Notes: generated from the sequence alone by a model not told the origin. Positions 9,303 through 18,947 are shown, counted from the first letter of the stretch. The stretch: DNA of 64,000 bases from Sodalis sp. dw_96 (GCF_018449575.1 NZ_JAAVUT010000021.1:1-64000); one strand, 5' to 3'. Numbers and translations are program-made.

Positions 9303-10193
9303 ATGAATGCTACCGCTAAACATGACGGGTCTTTGAAAGAAAACGCTAATACCAACGGCCTGGTTACCGCCAAGACGTTATTGGTTACCGGCGTCAGCAG
9401 CGGATTCGGGCTGGCCCTTGCCAAGGCGGCCATTAGCTCCGGGCATCGGGTGATTGGGACGGTACGCAGCCTATCGGCAAAAAATGCTTTCGAAGCGCTA
9501 AACCCGGCACAGGCTTTCGGGCGGATACTGGATGTCACCGATGTTGATCCCATGGACGACCTGATCGCCGAGGCCGAGTTATTGCTGGGGCCCATTGACG
9601 TGCTGGTGAATAATGCCGGCTACGGCCATGAAGGAATTTTTGAAGAATCACCGCTGGCGGACATGCGACGCCAGTTTGATGTCAATGTGTTCGGCGCCGT
9701 GGCGATGACCAAAGCGGTATTGCCATATATGCGCAAGCGGCGCGCCGGTCATATTGTCAATATTACCTCCATGGGCGGTTTTATCACCATGCCGGGCATT
9801 GCCTATTATTGCGGCAGCAAGTTCGCCCTGGAGGGCATATCAGAGGTGCTGAGCAAGGAGCTGAAACCCTTTAATATCGCCGTTACCGCCGTGGCGCCCG
9901 GATCGTTTCGCACCGACTGGGCGGGGCGTTCCATGGTACGTACCCCCAGGGACATTGCCGATTACGACCCGATATTCGATCCCATCAGAAAAGCGCGCGA
10001 GGAAAAAAACGGCAAGCAGCTCGGCGACCCGGCCAAGGCGGCGCAGGCCATACTGGCGTTGATTGAAAGCAAAAAACCGCCGGTTCATCTGCTGCTGGGG
10101 AGCGACGCCCTGGCGCTGGTGCGGGACAAACTGGCCCAATACGCGCTTGAGATTGACGCCTGGGAACAGGTCACACGATCCACCGACGGCTAG
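9303..10193 (+). CDS. Short-chain dehydrogenase/reductase (SDR)
   Basis: A 296-residue NAD(P)-dependent oxidoreductase of the classical SDR type. It has the cofactor motif TGVSSGFG (about residues 29-36), the NNAG motif (about residue 103), the catalytic Ser in NITSMGG (about residue 155) and the YCGSK catalytic Tyr/Lys pair (about residue 168). The substrate is not evident. The ribosome-binding site in front of the ATG is weak, so expression may depend on an activator. The divergent AraC-type gene shares its 175-bp intergenic region and is the obvious candidate regulator. Confidence 0.9.
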   Translation: MNATAKHDGSLKENANTNGLVTAKTLLVTGVSSGFGLALAKAAISSGHRVIGTVRSLSAKNAFEALNPAQAFGRILDVTDVDPMDDLIAEAELLLGPIDVLVNNAGYGHEGIFEESPLADMRRQFDVNVFGAVAMTKAVLPYMRKRRAGHIVNITSMGGFITMPGIAYYCGSKFALEGISEVLSKELKPFNIAVTAVAPGSFRTDWAGRSMVRTPRDIADYDPIFDPIRKAREEKNGKQLGDPAKAAQAILALIESKKPPVHLLLGSDALALVRDKLAQYALEIDAWEQVTRSTDG

Positions 10194-10675
10194 CCCAATA
10201 CGCCGTAGCTTCCTGCCCAGCGTGGACTGAACCCACAATTTGGACTTTTATGGGTTCACTTCAACCGTGGGCGGGGAGATAAAACAAAAAGCGTTTGCGG
10301 ACCTTATGGCGACCAACGCGGGCGTGTTTGGCCGAATGGCTAACCACCGGCCACAGCATTCGATTACAGCTCTATTGTATTAAAATTACTCTCATTCAAT
10401 TTTTCTAAATAATTCGCCTGATAACTAAATATTTTCATTTCCGTCAATACGGCCGGCTAGGTTTTTTTTATTTATAGCTACCGCTGCTGTTTATTTCAAT
10501 AAGCCGTGCTTTCATTAATGAAAAAAATAAATCAGCAATATATAAGTTTTTCTATGCAATAGAACCTATAAGAAATATTGTCCTGTTAATTGTCTTTATA
10601 ATATGTATATTAAATATTGCCTAGTATAAAAATCGATAGCGAACTCGAAATTTTTTAATTTTGGGAGACATCTGT
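10194..10675. other. Intergenic region: GC-normal, then AT-rich leader of the inverse autotransporter gene
   Basis: No convincing gene. The first about 70 bp hold an 8-bp inverted repeat TGAACCCA / TGGGTTCA (10228-10258). Its left arm sits in a segment (10223-10245) that resembles an IS3-family (IS150-type) terminal repeat. From about 10380 to 10660 the sequence becomes strongly AT-rich with long A/T runs, as is common upstream of horizontally acquired surface-protein genes that are silenced by H-NS (inference). A GGGAGA ribosome-binding site at 10663-10668 serves the next gene. Confidence 0.5.
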
Positions 10676-11605
10676 ATGTACATTATATCTTATGGGTTGA
10701 TTGATCATTCAATCAATGATTCTCATCAGGAGTGGTTTTTTTTAAAATATCCTTTATTCCATCGCTGCCTGCTTCCATTAACGATATTGGTTATAACAGT
10801 GCCTCTCTTTTCGGCGGCGTCGCCTCAGGTGGCCGTGATGGATAACCCTAACTCCCGCTATTCATCAAGTCAATTCGGCACGGCCCGGATTCAGTTTGAT
10901 ACGGACGATGATTTCCATTTGAACGGCAGTTCCATTGATCTGCTGGCACCCCTCTATAACAGGCCAAATACGATGTTATTCACTCAATTAGGCGGCCGTA
11001 ATCGGGACAGTCGCAATGCGCTGAATCTAGGCGTCGGCGTCCGCCTGTTTACCAATAACTGGATGTACGGTATAAACTCGTTTTTCGATAACGATTTTAC
11101 CGGCACTAATCGGCGCATGAGTCTGGGTGCGGAACTGTGGACCCACTATATTAAATTATCGTCAAACCTCTATTACCGCATTAAGAATTGGAGTCATTCT
11201 CCTGATTTCGATGATACTGATGAACGTCCCGCCTTCGGTTATGATATGCGGGGAGACGCCTATTTGCCGTTCTATCCCCAATTGGGCGCTAGCATGGTTT
11301 TTGAAAAGTATTATGGTTACGGGGTGGCATTGTTCGATAAAAATAAGCAGTTGGACAGTCCCCGGGCGTTAATTGTCGGTTTAAACTACACGCCGATTCC
11401 CCTGCTGACACTGGCGGTTGAGCAGCGTGTCGGCAGCGGGGATCAAAGCGAAGACCGTATCAGCCTACAAATAAATTACCGGCTGGGCCTGTCCTGGCGG
11501 GAACAATTCAACCCGCAGGGGGTGGCCTCCACCCGCACCCTGGCCGTCAGCCGATATGACGCGGTGGAGCGTAACGGTAATATGGTGCTCGACTACCGGC
11601 AGTGA
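10676..11605 (+). CDS. Inverse autotransporter beta-barrel protein lacking a passenger
   Basis: A 309-residue outer-membrane protein of the intimin/invasin (type Ve) family. After an unusually long N-terminus of about 30 residues comes a hydrophobic signal segment ending near AAS (about residue 48). The inverse autotransporter barrel follows, with FTQLGGRNRDSRNALNLGVG, NWMYGINSFFDNDFTG and SLGAELWT as hallmark strands. The protein stops just after NGNMVLDYRQ, the linker that in intimin and invasin leads into the extracellular Ig-like passenger, so only the translocator remains. I use the ATG at 10676, eight nt after GGGAGA. It could be a truncated gene or a genuine barrel-only member such as occur near YchO-like proteins. 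Confidence 0.85.
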   Translation: MYIISYGLIDHSINDSHQEWFFLKYPLFHRCLLPLTILVITVPLFSAASPQVAVMDNPNSRYSSSQFGTARIQFDTDDDFHLNGSSIDLLAPLYNRPNTMLFTQLGGRNRDSRNALNLGVGVRLFTNNWMYGINSFFDNDFTGTNRRMSLGAELWTHYIKLSSNLYYRIKNWSHSPDFDDTDERPAFGYDMRGDAYLPFYPQLGASMVFEKYYGYGVALFDKNKQLDSPRALIVGLNYTPIPLLTLAVEQRVGSGDQSEDRISLQINYRLGLSWREQFNPQGVASTRTLAVSRYDAVERNGNMVLDYRQ

Positions 11606-11725
11606 ACGCTATCCGGTATGGTTAAGGTATGGAGTTCGCCGTCAGCGGCCGATACGGCCTTGACCGTATCGAACGCCAGACCGGCGCGTAAAGAAGGGAG
11701 ACTTATTATTGCCGCCGGGAAGGGG

Positions 11726-13588
11726 TCACGCCAGCCACTGCTGTATCTGGCTCAGAATGCCGACGCTGTCCAGGCCGATATCAGCGCGGATCTCCTGCTG
11801 TGAGCCCTGTGGAATAAACCGATCGGGCAGGCCGATATTCAATACCGGCACCAGCAGCCGCCTGTGCATCAGAAATTCGTTTACGCCGCTGCCGGCCCCG
11901 CCCATGACGGCGTTTTCCTCCAGTGTCACCAAAACCTCATGGCTGGCGGCCAGGGACGCAATCAACACCTCGTCCAGAGGCTTAACAAAGCGCATATCCA
12001 CCAGGGTGGCATTTAAATGCCGGGCCGCGATTTCCGCTTCGGCTAACAGTGTGCCGAAATTGAGAATGGCGATTTTCTCCCCCTGGCGACGGATGATGCC
12101 TTTACCGATCTCCAGCGGCGCCAGCGGCGAGAAAGCCGCGCCGGTGCCGTTGCCCCTGGGATAACGCACCGCGGCGGGGCCGGCATCATAATGGTAGCCG
12201 GTATGCAGCATCAGCCGGCATTCGTTTTCGTCGCTCGGCACCATAATCACCAGATTGGGAATACAGCGTAAATAAGACAAATCAAACGCGCCCTGATGGG
12301 TCGGCCCGTCGGCCCCCACGATACCGCCGCGATCGATGGCGAACAGCACAGGCAGACACTGGATGGCGACGTCATGAATCACCTGATCATAGGCTCGCTG
12401 TAAAAAAGTGGAGTAAATTGCCACCACCGGCTTATAGCCGCCGATGGCCAGGCCGGCGGCAAAGGTCACCGCGTGCTGTTCGGCTATCGCCACATCGAAA
12501 TAGCGATCCGGATATTTCCGGGAAAACGACACCATGCCGGAACCTTCCCGCATGGCCGGCGTTATCGCCATCAATTTAGGGTCGGTGGCGGCGGTTTCAC
12601 ACAGCCAGTCGCCGAAAATGGCCGAATAGGTGGGCAAGCCCCCGGCGCTCTTCGGCAGGGTACCGATGTGCGGATCGAACTTGGGCACCGCATGCCAGCC
12701 GATGGGATCTTTTTCCGCCGGGGCGTAACCTTTGCCTTTTTTGGTCATGATGTGTAAAAACTGCGGGCCTTTCCTGCCGCGCATGTTCTTCAGGGTGTGA
12801 ACCAACCCCAAGACATCATGGCCGTCAACCGGCCCGATATAATTAAAGCCCAGCTCTTCAAACAGAGTGCCGGGCACCACCATGCCCTTGATATGTTCCT
12901 CGGTTCGCTTCACCAGTTCTTTAATGGGCGGTATGCCGGACAGCACTTTTTTGCCCCCCTCCCGCAGAGTGGAATAAAGCTTGCCGGACAGGATTTGCGC
13001 CAGGTGATTGTTCAGCGCGCCGACGTTTTCCGAAATGGACATTTCGTTATCATTCAGGATAACCAGCAGATCGGGTTTGATGTCCCCGGCATGATTCATA
13101 GCTTCAAACGACATGCCGGCGGTAATGGCGCCGTCGCCTATCACACATACCGTTCGGCGGCCCTTGCCTTCATGTTCCGCCGCCACCGCCATGCCGAGGC
13201 CCGCGCTGATGGACGTGGACGAGTGCCCCACCGACAAAACGTCGTACTCGCTTTCGCCGCGCCAGGGAAACGGGTGCAGGCCGTCCTTTTGCCGGATGGT
13301 GGAGATGTTCTCCCGCCTTCCGGTTAGTATTTTATGGGGATAAGCCTGATGGCCCACGTCCCATATCACATGATCAAAAGGGGTGTTATAAACATAATGC
13401 AGCGCCACGGTGAGTTCAACGGTACCGAGTCCCGAGGCGAAATGGCCGCTGGATCGACTTACGCTATCAAGCAAAAACTGCCTGAGTTCGTCGCAGAGTT
13501 TAAGCAAACTCTCCCTGGGCAGCAGGCGCAGTTGTGCCGGGATGTCCGCTAAAGCCAGTGTCGGGTACTTTGTTATATCAAGACTCAT
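11726..13588 (-). CDS. dxs: 1-deoxy-D-xylulose-5-phosphate synthase
   Basis: A 620-residue thiamine-diphosphate enzyme that condenses pyruvate and glyceraldehyde 3-phosphate, the first step of the methylerythritol phosphate pathway. The cofactor motif GDGAITAGM...NDN (about residues 150-181), the catalytic glutamate in [15 protein letters not shown] (about residue 370) and the C-terminal transketolase domain are all present. Length is equal to E. coli Dxs. It is the last gene of the minus-strand set xseB-ispA-dxs, lying 37 nt after ispA. Confidence 0.98.
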   Translation of the reverse strand: MSLDITKYPTLALADIPAQLRLLPRESLLKLCDELRQFLLDSVSRSSGHFASGLGTVELTVALHYVYNTPFDHVIWDVGHQAYPHKILTGRRENISTIRQKDGLHPFPWRGESEYDVLSVGHSSTSISAGLGMAVAAEHEGKGRRTVCVIGDGAITAGMSFEAMNHAGDIKPDLLVILNDNEMSISENVGALNNHLAQILSGKLYSTLREGGKKVLSGIPPIKELVKRTEEHIKGMVVPGTLFEELGFNYIGPVDGHDVLGLVHTLKNMRGRKGPQFLHIMTKKGKGYAPAEKDPIGWHAVPKFDPHIGTLPKSAGGLPTYSAIFGDWLCETAATDPKLMAITPAMREGSGMVSFSRKYPDRYFDVAIAEQHAVTFAAGLAIGGYKPVVAIYSTFLQRAYDQVIHDVAIQCLPVLFAIDRGGIVGADGPTHQGAFDLSYLRCIPNLVIMVPSDENECRLMLHTGYHYDAGPAAVRYPRGNGTGAAFSPLAPLEIGKGIIRRQGEKIAILNFGTLLAEAEIAARHLNATLVDMRFVKPLDEVLIASLAASHEVLVTLEENAVMGGAGSGVNEFLMHRRLLVPVLNIGLPDRFIPQGSQQEIRADIGLDSVGILSQIQQWLA

Positions 13589-13625
13589 TGGATACTCATG
13601 CCTGAGGTAATAAAACCATCAAATT

Positions 13626-14525
13626 TTATTTATCGCGCTCGATAACGAAACGGGCCAATGCCATCAGCGTGGAAGTATCATAGCCCAGGGCGGCGACATA
13701 TTCTAAAGATGCCAAAGATTCCCGGTGCAGATCCCGCGCCTTGGCCCGCGCGCCGTCCAGCCCAAGCAGCGCCGGGTAGGTATTTTTACCCAATTGTTGA
13801 TCGGCCCCTTGTCGTTTACCAATAGTAGCGGTATCACCCACCACGTCCAGAATGTCATCCTGCACCTGAAACGCCAGTCCGATGGCGGCGGCGTAACGAT
13901 CCAGATGGGGCAAAACCTTTTTGCCCGGTTCGCCGGCGGCCAGCGCGCCCAGTTTAACCGCCGCCCGGATCAGGTCACCGGTTTTATGTCGGTGGATGGT
14001 TTCCAGCGCCGGCAATGATACCGGCTGACCTTCCGACGCCAGATCCAGCGCCTGGCCGAGACACATGCCGTGAGCGCCGCTGGCCTGCGCCAGGGCTGAA
14101 ATCATCAGCAGGCGATCTTCAGCCGTCACCGCCGGCATCGGCGCGTCCGCCAGAATGGAGAACGCCAGGGTTTGCAGTGCGTCTCCCGCCAGGATAGCGG
14201 TGTCTTCGCCAAATATTTTATGGCAGGTGGGCAGGCCGCGCCGCAGATCGTCATTATCCATGGCGGGTAAATCGTCATGGATCAACGAATAGGCATGGAT
14301 ACATTCAATGGCCGCCGCCGGCGCGTCCAGGGTGTCCGGTGTCAGGCCGAATAATTGTCCGGTACGGTAAACCAAAAACGGCCGCAGGCGCTTGCCCCCC
14401 AATAAGGCACCGTGGCGCATGGCCTGCATCAGCGGTTCGCGATTATCCAGCGGCGCAAAAAAGCGATCCAGCGCGCCGTTGACCCGCTCATGGCTGGCCT
14501 TGAGCTGCGAGGCAAAATCACTCAT
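13626..14525 (-). CDS. ispA: Farnesyl diphosphate synthase (geranyltranstransferase)
   Basis: A 299-residue prenyltransferase that makes farnesyl diphosphate from C5 units. Both aspartate-rich motifs are visible: HDDLPAMDNDDLRRG (about residues 84-98) and QVQDDILDVVGD (about residue 220), together with GKRLRPFLVY near the N-terminus. The family normally binds substrate diphosphates through magnesium at these motifs. It starts 4 nt after xseB ends and is followed by dxs, the usual enterobacterial arrangement. Confidence 0.97.
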   Translation of the reverse strand: MSDFASQLKASHERVNGALDRFFAPLDNREPLMQAMRHGALLGGKRLRPFLVYRTGQLFGLTPDTLDAPAAAIECIHAYSLIHDDLPAMDNDDLRRGLPTCHKIFGEDTAILAGDALQTLAFSILADAPMPAVTAEDRLLMISALAQASGAHGMCLGQALDLASEGQPVSLPALETIHRHKTGDLIRAAVKLGALAAGEPGKKVLPHLDRYAAAIGLAFQVQDDILDVVGDTATIGKRQGADQQLGKNTYPALLGLDGARAKARDLHRESLASLEYVAALGYDTSTLMALARFVIERDK

Positions 14526-14529
14526 GGGT

Positions 14530-14772
14530 CTATTCCGCGTCCGGGGTAAATGGCGCTAATGGCGCTTCCTGGTCTTCGCTTTGCAAAATCTGCACCCGCT
14601 GTTCGGCCTGTTTCAAGGTTTGCTGGCCCTGACGCGCCAACTGCACCCCTTGCTCAAACGCATTAAGCGCGTCCTCAAGCGGCAATTCGCCGGATTCAAG
14701 ACGGGTCACAATCTGCTCCAACTCTTTTAGCGCTGTTTCAAAACTGGCGGGCTGTTCGGCTTTTTTCGGCAT
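14530..14772 (-). CDS. xseB: Exodeoxyribonuclease VII small subunit
   Basis: An 80-residue helical subunit that binds XseA to form the single-strand exonuclease VII. The sequence [20 protein letters not shown] and the following [12 protein letters not shown] segment are diagnostic. I use the ATG at 14772 because the product then has the same start (MPKK) and length as in E. coli. An in-frame TTG four codons upstream is possible, and neither has a strong ribosome-binding site. It is the first gene of xseB-ispA-dxs and divergent from thiI. Confidence 0.93.
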   Translation of the reverse strand: MPKKAEQPASFETALKELEQIVTRLESGELPLEDALNAFEQGVQLARQGQQTLKQAEQRVQILQSEDQEAPLAPFTPDAE

Positions 14773-14998
14773 AATTTTTTTCAATATGGTGAGTGACGGC
14801 GAGTATGAAAACAGTCAACGTTAGCCCAGAGTGCGATGATAAGCAAATTGAGCCTCAATCCGCCAGCGTAAGGTGATATACTCCGCGCCTCGGATGCTAT
14901 TGATAACACCCGTGCCAAGGCTCCGGAGGTTATCGATAACTCATTATATGACGTGTTCCGATACGTTGTCTTTTTCTGATCACATAACGACTATTGCC

Positions 14999-16447
14999 AT
15001 GAAGTTTATCATTAAACTGTTTCCGGAAATTACGATAAAGAGTCAATCCGTACGGTTGCGCTTTATTAAAATCCTTACCAGCAATATCCGCAACGTTTTG
15101 AAACATTATGACGAATCTCTGGCGGTAGTGCGCCACTGGGACCATATTGAAGTCCGCGCCCAGGATGAAAGCCAGCGTACGCCGATTATCGATGCGTTAA
15201 CCCGTATTCCCGGTATTCATCATATCCTGGCGGTGGAAGATCACCCCTATGCGGATATGCATGATATCTACCTGCAAACCCTCGAGCTGAATCACGACCG
15301 CCTGGTGGGCAAAACCTTCTGCGTACGCGTAAAGCGCCGCGGCACTCACGACTTTACCTCGCAGGATGTGGAGCGCTATGTGGGGGGGGGTCTGAATCAG
15401 AATGTGGCCGGTACCCGCGTCAAGCTCAACCATCCGGAAGAAACGGTCCATCTGGAAATTGAAGACGACCGGCTGCTGCTGATTACCGGGCGCTATGAAG
15501 GCATCGGCGGTTTTCCCATAGGCACCCAGGAAGACGTACTGTCGCTTATCTCGGGCGGCTTCGATTCCGGCGTATCCAGTTATATGCTGATCCGTCGCGG
15601 TTGCCGGGTGCATTACTGCTTCTTCAACCTCGGCGGCGCGGCCCATGAAATCGGCGTCCGGCAGGTAGCCCATCATATTTGGAATCGCTTCGGCAGCTCC
15701 CACCGGGTCCGTTTTATCGCCATAGATTTTGCGGCGGTGGTGGGGGAAATCCTGGAAAAAGTGGACGACGGGCAAATGGGTGTGGTGCTTAAACGCATGA
15801 TGGTGCGGGCGGCTTCAAGTATGGCCGAACGCTACGGCATCCAGGCGCTGGTAACCGGAGAAGCCCTGGGCCAGGTTTCCAGCCAAACGCTGACCAATCT
15901 GCGCCTGATAGATAATGTCTCGGATACCTTGATTCTGCGTCCGCTGATCTCTCATGATAAAGAACATATCATCAATCTGGCCCGTAGCATCGGCACCGAG
16001 GATTTCGCCAAAACCATGCCGGAATATTGCGGCGTCATTTCCAAAAGCCCGACGGTGAAAGCGGTAAAACAGCGTATCGAACATGAAGAGGAGAATTTTG
16101 ATTTCGCCATTCTTGATCGGGCGGTAGCCGAAGCGCAAAGCATCGATATCAGGGAGATTATCGAACAGACCAACCAGGATGTGGTGGAGGTTGAAACCGC
16201 GGACAAAGTGGGCGATAACGATATCGTGCTGGATATCCGCCCGGTGGATGAACAGGAAAGCCAGCCGCTGATACTGGACAAGATTGTCGTGAAGGCCCTG
16301 CCGTTTTACAAGCTGGGGTCCCTGTTCAGCGAACTGGACCAGAGCAAATCCTACCTGTTGTACTGTGAACGGGGCGTCATGAGCCGTCTACAGGCGCTCT
16401 ATCTGCGCGAACAGGGATTCGCCAACGTCAAGGTATACCGGCCATAA
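14999..16447 (+). CDS. thiI: tRNA 4-thiouridine / thiazole sulfurtransferase ThiI
   Basis: A 482-residue enzyme that thiolates uridine 8 of tRNA and supplies sulfur for the thiamine thiazole. Domains in order are an N-terminal ferredoxin-like/THUMP region (about 1-165), a PP-loop ATPase with SGGFDSG (about residue 183) and a C-terminal rhodanese domain with the catalytic YCERG cysteine at residue 456, the E. coli position. The ATG at 14999 gives the E. coli length, although the frame is open for another 126 nt upstream. It is followed by mobile-element remnants instead of yajL. Confidence 0.97.
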   Translation: MKFIIKLFPEITIKSQSVRLRFIKILTSNIRNVLKHYDESLAVVRHWDHIEVRAQDESQRTPIIDALTRIPGIHHILAVEDHPYADMHDIYLQTLELNHDRLVGKTFCVRVKRRGTHDFTSQDVERYVGGGLNQNVAGTRVKLNHPEETVHLEIEDDRLLLITGRYEGIGGFPIGTQEDVLSLISGGFDSGVSSYMLIRRGCRVHYCFFNLGGAAHEIGVRQVAHHIWNRFGSSHRVRFIAIDFAAVVGEILEKVDDGQMGVVLKRMMVRAASSMAERYGIQALVTGEALGQVSSQTLTNLRLIDNVSDTLILRPLISHDKEHIINLARSIGTEDFAKTMPEYCGVISKSPTVKAVKQRIEHEEENFDFAILDRAVAEAQSIDIREIIEQTNQDVVEVETADKVGDNDIVLDIRPVDEQESQPLILDKIVVKALPFYKLGSLFSELDQSKSYLLYCERGVMSRLQALYLREQGFANVKVYRP

Positions 16448-16543
16448 AAGGCGGCCATAAAAGGCCCGAGCGAGCGGCCTGGGACGCGCAACGTTCAGGC
16501 TGCCGCTCAGTTCCCCATCGTCCGCATCCGTCAGCAACCCTTA

Positions 16544-16581
16544 AGGTATCCGCTTGGGAAACGGAAAACATCCCCGCTAAG
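16544..16581. mobile_element. Degenerate 38-bp terminal inverted repeat of a Tn3/Tn21-type transposon
   Basis: The 38-bp segment contains AAACGGAAAA and ends CGCTAAG. These match the conserved inner part of Tn21-group inverted repeats from memory (AAAACGGAAAA...CGCTAAG). The outer GGGGTC is decayed to AGGTATC. The inner end points toward the transposase remnant at 16654, with the spacing and polarity expected for the terminus beside the tnpA 3' end. I found no partner repeat up to about 19.9 kb, so the element is no longer intact. Confidence 0.6.
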
Positions 16582-16653
16582 ACTGTTTTTCTCCAGACTG
16601 CGATCCACTGCGCGTAACGAACGGTATTTCCCTGACCCCTGCTTAAGATTGGT

Positions 16654-16833
16654 TCACCAGACATAATCCTCGCTCAGGTTGATATGCTCCCTGACCAGCG
16701 GGGACAGATAAGAAACCCATTGCTTATTAAGCGGGATCCCTTTTCGCTTCAGTGAATCCGGAGCTTTTTCTATATTACTTTTGTTAATCCCCCGTCGACG
16801 AAGATGAAATGCCGTTTCGGTTATGATGGAGCG
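16654..16833 (-). pseudogene. Tn3-family transposase (tnpA) C-terminal remnant
   Basis: Reading the minus strand from about 16833 to the TGA at 16654-16656 gives about 59 codons. They end in LSPLVREHINLSEDYVW and a stop, closely resembling the universal C-terminus of Tn3-family transposases (LSPLGWEHINLTGDYxW, from memory). An upstream in-frame stop (about 16834) shows that the rest of the gene is gone. It sits 33 bp before the ATG of the lipase gene, so the lipase cassette adjoins the broken end of the transposon. Confidence 0.65.
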
Positions 16834-16865
16834 CTATTAGCCTCTTTAAAGTGCAAGGAATTGGC

Positions 16866-18491
16866 ATGGAAATCATTGGCGAAAACACCTGCGTAACCAG
16901 CATAAGGCCCACAGGCAAAGTCGTTTACTGCCGCAGTGAGCCTCATAAATACTGGCTTGAGTTGCAGTTTGTTGATGAGAATAATTTGCCCGTCGCCGGG
17001 CTGAACGTGAGGTTGGAGTACCGTCCGCTGGCCTCCGCGGAGGAAGTGGCGATGTGGAGCAAAACAGGCCGCCACTACAGTCCCACGCCGCCACCCAATC
17101 CGCCCGCCGGCGTCACCGACAGCCAGGGGCTGGTCCGGTTCGACGACCTGTACTGGGTCACGGTTGATGTGAAAGTTGATGCCCAGCCGCTGGCCGACGA
17201 GATGGCGCAGCGCCCGCTGGGCCTCCGGCGCAATCCGAACAGCCAGCCGGTGAGTAAAAACGCGTTCCGCCGGGAAACGCGGGACAAAAGCTGGCGTTCG
17301 GACGTGCAGGAAAAAGCCGAAGCGGCTGGGTACACACATCACTATGTGACCATCGGCGAACTCTGCGACCGGCTGCCGCAGATGGAGGGCTGGGATGAGC
17401 CGGAGCCACCGGAATTTCACTTCCCACCGGGGCGGTCACTAACAAGCACGGAGATAGCACGGGAGGCGCTGGCGCAGCGGCACGTCATTGAAATCTGCCC
17501 GTTCCGGGCGTGGGTACTGACGCTGCATGACACGAAAGAATACGACCTTGCCAACGGACTTAACCTCGGCATTATGGCCGACCTGGCCTATTCAGCCGAA
17601 AGAGAGAATAAAACAGTGGCGTATTTCTTCCGTCAGAAATGCCAGGATCTGTCCGTTATCCCGCAGTTTGCCGAGTACCCGTCTTATTTCCACACGCTGG
17701 CGGTGGATGTGCCGTTCCGAGATCGCTATCTTGCGCCGGTGTATCTGAGCACGAAGGATAGCGAGCAGCCGGAAGGTGATACCCGACTGTTTACAGTGGA
17801 GTGCGGGACTCACGTATTGGTTGCCTGGTGCGGAACGGACAGCCTGCTGAACGCCCTGACGGATGCCTCCTTCGGGCCGAAGCGATGCCTGCCCGAGCTT
17901 GCCGATGCGGGTAATATTCACGGCGGTTTTCTGGAAGCCTATGCGCTGGCGAAGCAAAAGTTTGAAACTCTATTTCAGCAAGTAAAAACGTCAATTTATG
18001 AAGCCCAAGGAACAAAGAAACTGTTCATCTGCGGCCACAGCCTGGGTGGATCTCTGGCGCTGCTTTATGCCGCCGAAATGAAAGAGCGTCATCCGGTGCT
18101 GTATACCTTCGGGATGCCGCGCACCTTCACACGTGCGGCTATGCAGTCTCTGGACAGCATCACCCACTACCGCCACGTCAATGATAACGACACGGTGCCA
18201 CAGGTGCCGCCGGACATCGACATGGACAGTTTGTTTTATCAGAAGCTGGGGCCATTGGGCGACAAGCTGGGGTTTAACTGGCTGGCAATGTCCATCTCGG
18301 GGCTGTATCCGCTGCTTTGGCAGCGCAATCTGGAAGCGGGGCTTGGGATTAAGCTGAAACGGGATCCGTACTGGCATCACGGTAACACGGTGGTCTTTTT
18401 CAAGGCACAGCAGTGCTCGATGGAATCCCGTCCCCAAAATATGCCGTGGATAGGGGGCGGCGGCAGCGATAACCGGCTCCCGGCGTGGTGA
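16866..18491 (+). CDS. Class-3 lipase, probable type VI secretion phospholipase effector
   Basis: A 541-residue protein. Residues about 15-115 look like a transthyretin-like beta-sandwich (LPVAGLNVRLEYRP ... GVTDSQGLVRFDDLYW), a domain type often used to dock effectors on VgrG. The C-terminal half is an alpha/beta hydrolase of the Lipase_3 type, with nucleophile Ser392 in GHSLGGS, probable Asp442 in NDNDTVPQVPP and probable His505 in YWHHGNT. There is no signal peptide. The ATG at 16866 follows an AAGGAA site; a GTG five codons earlier is the alternative. The next gene overlaps its stop codon and the third is a lipoprotein, the layout of effector-immunity sets. No VgrG, PAAR or T6SS structural gene lies in the window, so the secretion route is inferred. 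Confidence 0.75.
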   Translation: MEIIGENTCVTSIRPTGKVVYCRSEPHKYWLELQFVDENNLPVAGLNVRLEYRPLASAEEVAMWSKTGRHYSPTPPPNPPAGVTDSQGLVRFDDLYWVTVDVKVDAQPLADEMAQRPLGLRRNPNSQPVSKNAFRRETRDKSWRSDVQEKAEAAGYTHHYVTIGELCDRLPQMEGWDEPEPPEFHFPPGRSLTSTEIAREALAQRHVIEICPFRAWVLTLHDTKEYDLANGLNLGIMADLAYSAERENKTVAYFFRQKCQDLSVIPQFAEYPSYFHTLAVDVPFRDRYLAPVYLSTKDSEQPEGDTRLFTVECGTHVLVAWCGTDSLLNALTDASFGPKRCLPELADAGNIHGGFLEAYALAKQKFETLFQQVKTSIYEAQGTKKLFICGHSLGGSLALLYAAEMKERHPVLYTFGMPRTFTRAAMQSLDSITHYRHVNDNDTVPQVPPDIDMDSLFYQKLGPLGDKLGFNWLAMSISGLYPLLWQRNLEAGLGIKLKRDPYWHHGNTVVFFKAQQCSMESRPQNMPWIGGGGSDNRLPAW

Positions 18492-18946
18492 ATTACCGAA
18501 ATACGGTGGCTGTAAAACTTTTTCTGGTGCCGTCGCTGAACAATGAATGCCTGAAATCCACCGGCGAGCACCAGGCGGCGTTTATTCAGTGCCTGAACCC
18601 GGCCAGCCTGGAAAAGACCTTTCCGAGGAACACCAACCCTACACTGGACGGCCTGGCCACCGATCCCCGCAGCCATTCGATGGCGCACCGTTATCTTCCT
18701 TATATCCATAACCAAGTGCTGGAACTTGCGGCTCCTGAACTTCCGATGAGCAGGAAGGCGATGCGGGAGCGGTTCCTCGCGGAGATTGAGAAAGGCGCAT
18801 CCGGCAGCGGTAATCCGGATGAGGTTCAGCGCAACCGTGAGTTCCTTGCGCTTCAGAACATGCTGCCGGTTGCGCTGCAACGGACGCAGGCAGAACAAAC
18901 CGGAAGTAATGCTCTGATCCGCTTTGCGGCGGTAACGGAGGAATAA
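18488..18946 (+). CDS. Unrecognised 152-residue protein of the lipase cassette
   Basis: I do not recognise the family. The reading frame starts at GTG 18488 and overlaps the lipase stop as GTGA, a translational-coupling arrangement. The product has no signal peptide or membrane segment. It begins with a beta-like stretch (TVAVKLFLVPSLN), continues with a polar, partly helical region (MSRKAMRERFLAEIEK near residue 90) and ends in a helical tail. It ends 1 nt before the start of the lipoprotein gene. Coupling to the lipase suggests a cytosolic chaperone, adaptor or second immunity factor, but nothing in the sequence decides between these. Confidence 0.7.
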   Translation: MNYRNTVAVKLFLVPSLNNECLKSTGEHQAAFIQCLNPASLEKTFPRNTNPTLDGLATDPRSHSMAHRYLPYIHNQVLELAAPELPMSRKAMRERFLAEIEKGASGSGNPDEVQRNREFLALQNMLPVALQRTQAEQTGSNALIRFAAVTEE

Positions 18947-18947
18947 G

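Noticed and set aside
11618-11803. Separate small gene after the inverse autotransporter.
   Set aside because: The frame is only the in-frame continuation past the barrel stop codon and overlaps the dxs 3' end; no ribosome-binding site or family resemblance.
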